From Zygnema cylindricum (Eukaryota > Streptophyta > Zygnematophyceae > Zygnematales > Zygnemataceae): DNA of 64,000 nucleotides. The position numbers and the translations under genes were made by a program. The notes under the pieces were generated by a model. It made no database searches, was not told the origin of the DNA, and saw nothing but the letters and a program-made list of their open reading frames with translations. Where the stretch lies: assembly GCA_037447655.1 (NCBI GenBank), contig JBBHKE010002111.1, positions 201,596 through 265,595 of the forward strand, written 5' to 3'. Shown piece after piece: positions 59,565 to 64,000 of this stretch (position 1 is its first letter; every line of letters begins with the position of its first letter).

Positions 59565-60337
59565 AGAGGTAAATGTTGTAGCTCCATTCACGGCCGTTAA
59601 TGAGTTGACCAAATTTTTATGTGTAAAATATGCCATTTCCCTCATATGAATACAAAAACGGTTATTTTTGCTTCAATTATGATTTTTTCTTTTTTCAATG
59701 ATAAAATGTTGTAACATGGCCATTTTTTGCTTCAATTGTCGATTTTTAATTATTAAATGTGAATATGCTGTAATGGAGCCATGCTGTAATGCTGAACCAG
59801 CGACGAGGCAGTCTGGTCGCTGACTGCTGGTTCACTGTTTCAGCAACGAGGGAGTCTGATTGCTGGTTGCTGGTTCACTATTTCGGTGATGAGGCAAAAA
59901 ATTGAATTACAGACTCAAATTTGTTTTCCACATGTTTACAAATTCATCAAAAAGCGAATAGAAACATAACAAAACATGCTTCAAGATAGATACAAACAAT
60001 AACAGAGATTTGCTACTTCATAGACACAACAACAGAAAGAAAAGGAGAAAAAAGAAAAACAGTTCCTTCCAGGAAGGGAGGGACATTTATTGAAGATTTT
60101 TTTACCGACTAAAATAATATAAAAAGTGACCCGCGCTCCTAAGTTACCCCAAAAGAAAAATATAAAAAAACAAAGCGCTTTCAAAATATCCTACCAGAGT
60201 CATACCAGGGAGACTAACTGCTGTAAACAATAAACGGAGTACATTATGTTTTATAGAAATACCGGTCAGCTAATATTTTTTCCAGTCTGCCCAGGAAAAA
60301 ATCCCGGGCAGTAATAAAATTTCACAATGAATATAAT
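59565..60337. other. Intergenic stretch with a local tandem repeat
   Basis: Between about 59780 and 59893 a unit near 50 bp (CAACGAGG(C/G)AGTCTG ... TGCTGGTTCACT) occurs about two and a half times. The rest is AT-rich. Nothing else seen. Confidence 0.4.
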
Positions 60338-63300
60338 CTAGTGCAACATTTTATTCATCTCTTTTTTTTTCTGTATCGCTTTTCCCTTGTCTCTTTCTCC
60401 GTATAATTTTTTGTCCGTACAAATACCACCTTTTAGTAGACTTTTTTTTTTCACAACACCACACCCTTTTCTTCTTCCTCCGTGATTTCTGTGAGCAAAA
60501 ACTTCTTCAAAAAACTCGTACGAAAGAAAAAATCGAATCATTTACGAAAAAAATCACAGATCCGCATCCATACGTTGATCGGCCGGCTTCGAGTATTCAT
60601 CAAAATGTTTCTCATTCCTAAAAAAACAAAAGAAGAAAAAGAAAAGAAAGAGGGGAGAGAGAGTCGATATTAGGTTCTCCTTTCCTTTTCTTTTTTTTCT
60701 CGAACTATTCTGGTTTTTCCTCCTTTAATTTGGCTAATTTGAAGGGACTTTCGGAGTTTTTAATCTAGTTTTTCCCAGCTAATCTAAGGGCTTCGCATTA
60801 ATTTTGTAATTTCCTTTTTTTTTTCCCTTTTTTTTTACCTGTCAGCGGTTCCCTTAGAATAAGCAGAATTGTGTTCAGCTTCTTCAATATCCAATTCAAA
60901 GAACAAAGTAAAAAGGTTTTATTTATTTTACCTTTTCTCTGGGTGAATGTTACAGCTTATAATAAATATTTTTAGAAAATTATTTTATTTGTCTGCGGTT
61001 CCCATAGAATAACAATGCGTATTATGTTCAACTTCTTTGACTTTCTTTCAGTTTGACCGCTTCATAAAAACTTCAGCGTTTTTTTTTTCTCTCAAGCAAC
61101 TACTTGCTACTTATGATTATTATTATTATTATCATTATTGTTTTTTTTTACCTGTTGGCAGTTCCGGTCGAATACGCTGTATCGTGTTCAGCTTCCTCGA
61201 TATCGGGTCGGTCGTAGGGCAAAATTAAATTTAAAAGGAGAGCGATAAATCCTCCGATCGAAAATCCGTTCGACAAAACCACGATAAGAGCATCACGGAA
61301 TCCTGAATTTAAAAGGGAACAAAAAAAAAAGACAGGCAAAAAAGTTAGACTTTTAAACACATTTAAAAAGACATAAAAATTACACGAAAATAAATACCTA
61401 AAGAACTCTAAATAAAAATTCGGACAAAATGATGATATGAGCATCACGGAATCACGAATTCAAAAAAACACAAGATTAAAAAAAACAAAAGATTAAGAAA
61501 AGAAGGAACGCAAAAAAGTTAAACATTTAAAAACTTTTAAAAAAGACAATATATATATGAAAGAATAATTTAAGACAAGAGCGAGCGTTGCGATATACTA
61601 AATAGTAAGTGAATCAAACCCCTGTAAAAACCCACCAAATCCACCCCAAAAAAAAACCCTCGCTCACTCTCCTCTCCCTCCCCTCCTCCCTCCCTCTCTC
61701 ACCTCTAAACCCTTTGCTCCAATTGGGGTTTATCTTCCACAAATTTCCTTCGAAGGGGAAATCGAACTGCCCGAAAATATTTACCCACTGAGGGACGACG
61801 CTTACCCCCACCCCTATCGCCATCGCCATGGCACAAATAAACCTATTTCTCCTATTTATACCCTCTCCCATTGTTAAAATCCTAAAACCCGAAACCGCCA
61901 CATTAATAAAGAGGAAGGTATTCATCCCTCCTAAAACGCAATCTGCAGGGGGAGAAGGGGGCGCGGGGGGGGGAGAGAGAGAGAGTGAGTTAGTTAGTTA
62001 GTTAGGTGTTGTAGGGAGTGCGGGTTATTATTGTCTCTTCTTCTCAATCTCTCTCTCACTCTCTCTCTCTCCTCTTCCTCTTTAAAATTTGGCCAGTATC
62101 TCCAAAACCAATAAGTATTATATAGAAGGAGTATTTCCCTGAACCTTCCCACCCGCCTCCCCTCTTCATTTCTCTCCCCCAAACAAAAATATCAAAAAAA
62201 GTCCCAAAAAATGCCCAAAAAATTCCCAAAAGCCCCCAAAAAATGCGCAACCCCCCAAAAACCTCCTTAAAACCTCTTTAAAACCCCCCAAAAACCCCCC
62301 AAAAAACCCCTCAAAACCCCCTTTCTCACCCGGAATTGTCAATATGATCCCCGCGAACTTGGCCAGCACCCCCAGCACCACCAGTATGCCCCCGCACGCC
62401 CATCCCGCCTACCTGGCTGTCAGGAGATCAGTCAACAAAAACCCGACAATCGATCAGTGGAGGATCTTTTTTCAAGGAAGGACGGAGAAGGAAAAAGAAG
62501 GAGAAAGAAGAGGGAGAAAGAAGAGAGGAGAAGGGAGAAATGTAGGGAAGAAAGAGGGAGGGAAGAATTTTATAAAAGTCAATCAGAAGCCATGGTGGCC
62601 GTCACGACCAACAAAGAAACAAAATAAATCAAAATTATTGATTTTCCAGGATAAATCCCGATTGTCCGAAAAGCTAAAACCGTCCGTTCCGAATCATAAA
62701 CAGTAATCTTCAATCAAAGTCGAAGTCTTTCCAATTGGTCTACATTCAACAAAAACCTATATAAGAAAGAAAAGCAACACACTGAAAAAAAAAAACAAAA
62801 GACAAACAAAAAAACAAAAGAAAAAACAAGAAAAAACAAAAGAAAAAAAAGTCTTACCATCGTGGAAACCATGAATCCGAAAAGGAGAGGGAGGAGGACG
62901 GGAGCGTAAAATCCGATGTTAAAATTTTCGACCCAAAGGAAGGTGATCCATTTCGCACTGTCGATTTGTCGGCTCGTCACATATCTATTTAAAAAGAAAA
63001 AAAAGGTTAAGAAAACGAAAAGACAGATGTCGATATGACGACTTGTCACATGTCTATTTCTAAAGAAAAAAAAAAGTAAGGAAACAAAAAGATAGACGTC
63101 AATTTGTTTACTCGTCACACATCTATTTCAAAAACAAAAAACATTAAAACAAAAAAAAGGATTAAGGAAACACACGTCGATTTATTTACGCGTCACATAT
63201 CTATCAAAAAGAAAAAAGGACGATTTGTCGAAACGAACGTTAACTGTTTTGAAAGATCAATGGAAGGATTTTTGTTAATTAGGAAGAGCAGGAGGAGGAG

Positions 63301-63726
63301 GAAAGGGAAGAGGAAGAAAAAGAGGGAGAAGAAGAGGAAAGAAATGGGGAAGAAGAGAAAGACGAAATGGAAGAAAAAAGAAGATAAAAGGGAAGAAGAG
63401 AAAGATGAAGAAAAAGAAGAGGAAGAAGAAAGTGGAAGAAGCATTGGACTATAGAGAAAGAAAAATGGGAAGAAGAGAAAGACGACACAGAAGACAAAAG
63501 GAAGGAGAAGAAGAGGAAGAGGAAGAGGAAGAGGAAGAGGACGAAGAAGAGGAAAAATATAGCAAAAAAAATAAAAAAAAAGCAGAAAACGTTACCTATT
63601 TTTAGTACAAACTTCCGGGGCACAACTGATAGGAGCACAAGTAGTAGGACAGACAGTTGTATTTGAATAATAAGACCCATTTGCCGTACCCGTTATTACT
63701 CCTGTCACATTGATATAAAAAAACCC
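60338..63726 (-). CDS. NCS2-type nucleobase (xanthine/uracil family) permease, 5' partial, core missing
   Basis: Minus-strand exons: 63596-63726, 62858-62984, 62330-62408, 61703-61930, 61152-61302 and a probable last exon 60338-60488 (TAG). All junctions are GT-AG with agreeing phases. Recognisable parts in order: an extracellular Cys-rich loop (TCAPISCAPEVC); KWITFLWVENFNIGFYAPVL and LLPLLFGFMVSTM; AGWACGGILVVLGVLAKFAG and IILTIP; GGMNTFLFINVAVSGFRIL, IGVGVSVVPQWV; and GFRDALIVVLSNGFSIGGFI, ALLLNLILPYDRP followed by an acidic tail. These match the second half of proton-coupled purine/xanthine transporters in the plasma membrane. About 100 residues that should follow FMVSTM (acidic residue of TM8, loop, and the Gln-Asn-x-Gly signature of TM10) have no exon in 62409-62857. 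It is either a missed exon, a pseudogene or an altered transporter. The Lys-rich last exon is less certain. Confidence 0.75.
60837..61210 (-). repeat. Three degenerate tandem copies of an exon end plus splice donor
   Basis: The real exon end (61152-61210, coding EEAEHDTAYSTGTAN) is followed downstream in the intron by decayed copies at about 60988-61046 (EVEHNTHCYSMGTADK) and 60837-60902 (EEAEHNSAYSKGTAD). Spacing about 150-160 bp. The last copy keeps AG|GTAAAA. Confidence 0.7.
62284..62321 (-). other. G-quadruplex-type run just inside an intron
   Basis: On the minus (sense) strand four runs of four to six G are separated by short T-rich loops. They begin about 9 nt after the splice junction of exon 62330-62408. 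Confidence 0.6.
62470..62575. repeat. GA-rich low-complexity tract
   Basis: GGAGAAGG/AAAGAAG-type purine run on the plus strand, lying in the intron where the permease core exon would be expected. Confidence 0.8.
62960..63206 (-). repeat. 69-bp minisatellite carrying a splice acceptor and exon start
   Basis: Four copies of a 31-bp core (62960-62990, 63029-63059, 63098-63128, 63176-63206) in units of 69, 69 and 78 bp. On the minus strand each reads polypyrimidine-(A/T)AG then a version of TATGTGACGAG. The one nearest the coding exon is the real acceptor (exon start 62984). Confidence 0.8.
63278..63560. repeat. GA-rich low-complexity tract
   Basis: GAAGAGGAA/GGAGGAGG repeats on the plus strand inside the permease intron. 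Lys/Glu- or Ser/Phe-rich open frames on both strands are by-products. Confidence 0.85.
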
Positions 63727-63730
63727 CTGG

Positions 63731-63758
63731 AAAAAAAAAAAAAAAAAAAAAAAAAAAA
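63731..63758. repeat. 28-nt A-run (polypyrimidine tract of a minus-strand acceptor)
   Basis: Lies directly upstream (minus strand) of the CCAG acceptor of exon 63596-63726, so it acts as an unusually long poly-T tract in sense RNA. Confidence 0.7.
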
Positions 63759-64000
63759 CCAAACAAAACAAGTTTTGTTTTAGAAACATTTGACATTTCT
63801 GTAGATAATTCAGTTCATTCTGGAAAAAAAGAGATCAAAACAGAAAAAGAAAAAAAATGAATGGAATTACTGTAGAATCTTTGATTTTTTCAATTATCAT
63901 TTAAAAATATACAAAGTAGTCATTTAAAAAAAAAATGGAATGTCTGAAAAAAAACATCATACCAAAAAAGAAAAACAGCATACAAAAGAAAAACCATACC

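Noticed and set aside
61614-61700. Arg/Glu-rich extension of the permease exon frame
   Set aside because: Lies beyond a good GTGAGA donor at 61702-61697; intronic CT/GA-rich sequence.
62166-62320. Gly/Phe-rich minus-strand open frame
   Set aside because: It is the C-run/A-run intron (G-quadruplex motif) read through the donor.
63104-63605. Lys/Glu-rich open frames at the end of the window
   Set aside because: By-products of GA-rich low-complexity DNA in a permease intron.
1-64000. CRISPR arrays, bacterial operons, rRNA genes
   Set aside because: None seen; split genes and Copia elements show eukaryotic nuclear DNA.

Overview
This window is nuclear DNA of a eukaryote. Its genes are split by GT-AG introns of about 100 bp to 2 kb, and LTR retrotransposons fill the middle. 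The kinase domain is of the plant receptor-like/U-box kinase type, the Copia elements and the hAT transposase relic are of plant type, and a plant-sized cyclase-associated protein is present. I infer a green-lineage host, most likely a streptophyte such as a charophyte alga or bryophyte, but I cannot fix the species from the sequence alone.

Three host genes can be assembled exon by exon with agreeing splice phases. (1) 284-10517 (+) is a 5'-partial multidomain gene: an all-cysteine RING finger, two TRAF-type zinc-finger segments, a Ser-rich linker, a protein kinase and ten Sel1 repeats. (2) 14180-21469 (+) is a complete nine-exon cyclase-associated protein (CAP), 491 residues. (3) 60338-63726 (-) is the 3' part of an NCS2-type nucleobase/xanthine-uracil permease. 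Its exons splice in phase but skip the stretch that should hold the substrate-binding core.

Between genes 2 and 3, from 23.4 to 59.6 kb, the window is almost entirely mobile DNA. Two related elements with AGGGTA-type terminal inverted repeats lie at 23.4-25.3 kb. A Copia element of family A (25.75-31.75 kb, +) is followed by an inverted fragment of a second family A element (31.87-34.63 kb, -). Family B Copia elements fill 34.6-55.4 kb in a nested stack. B0 (+) is interrupted by two solo-LTR-like insertions with perfect target duplications (TTATG, CCTTC). B1 (-) sits in a plus-strand LTR. B2 (-) is inserted in B3 (+) with target duplication GAGAG. All coding regions are broken by stops and frameshifts. 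A hAT/BED transposase relic lies at 58.7-59.6 kb. A small MITE family with CACCGT termini is scattered in introns and intergenic DNA.

The observations most worth a second look are these. The RING-TRAF zinc finger-kinase-Sel1 architecture links ubiquitin-ligase, kinase and scaffold modules. A tRNA-like box A/box B/T-run unit lies antisense in every family B LTR that can be compared, recalling the 5S-carrying Cassandra elements. Minisatellites in gene 3 are built from a splice acceptor plus exon start and from an exon end plus splice donor. A G-quadruplex-type run lies directly behind a 5' splice site of gene 3.
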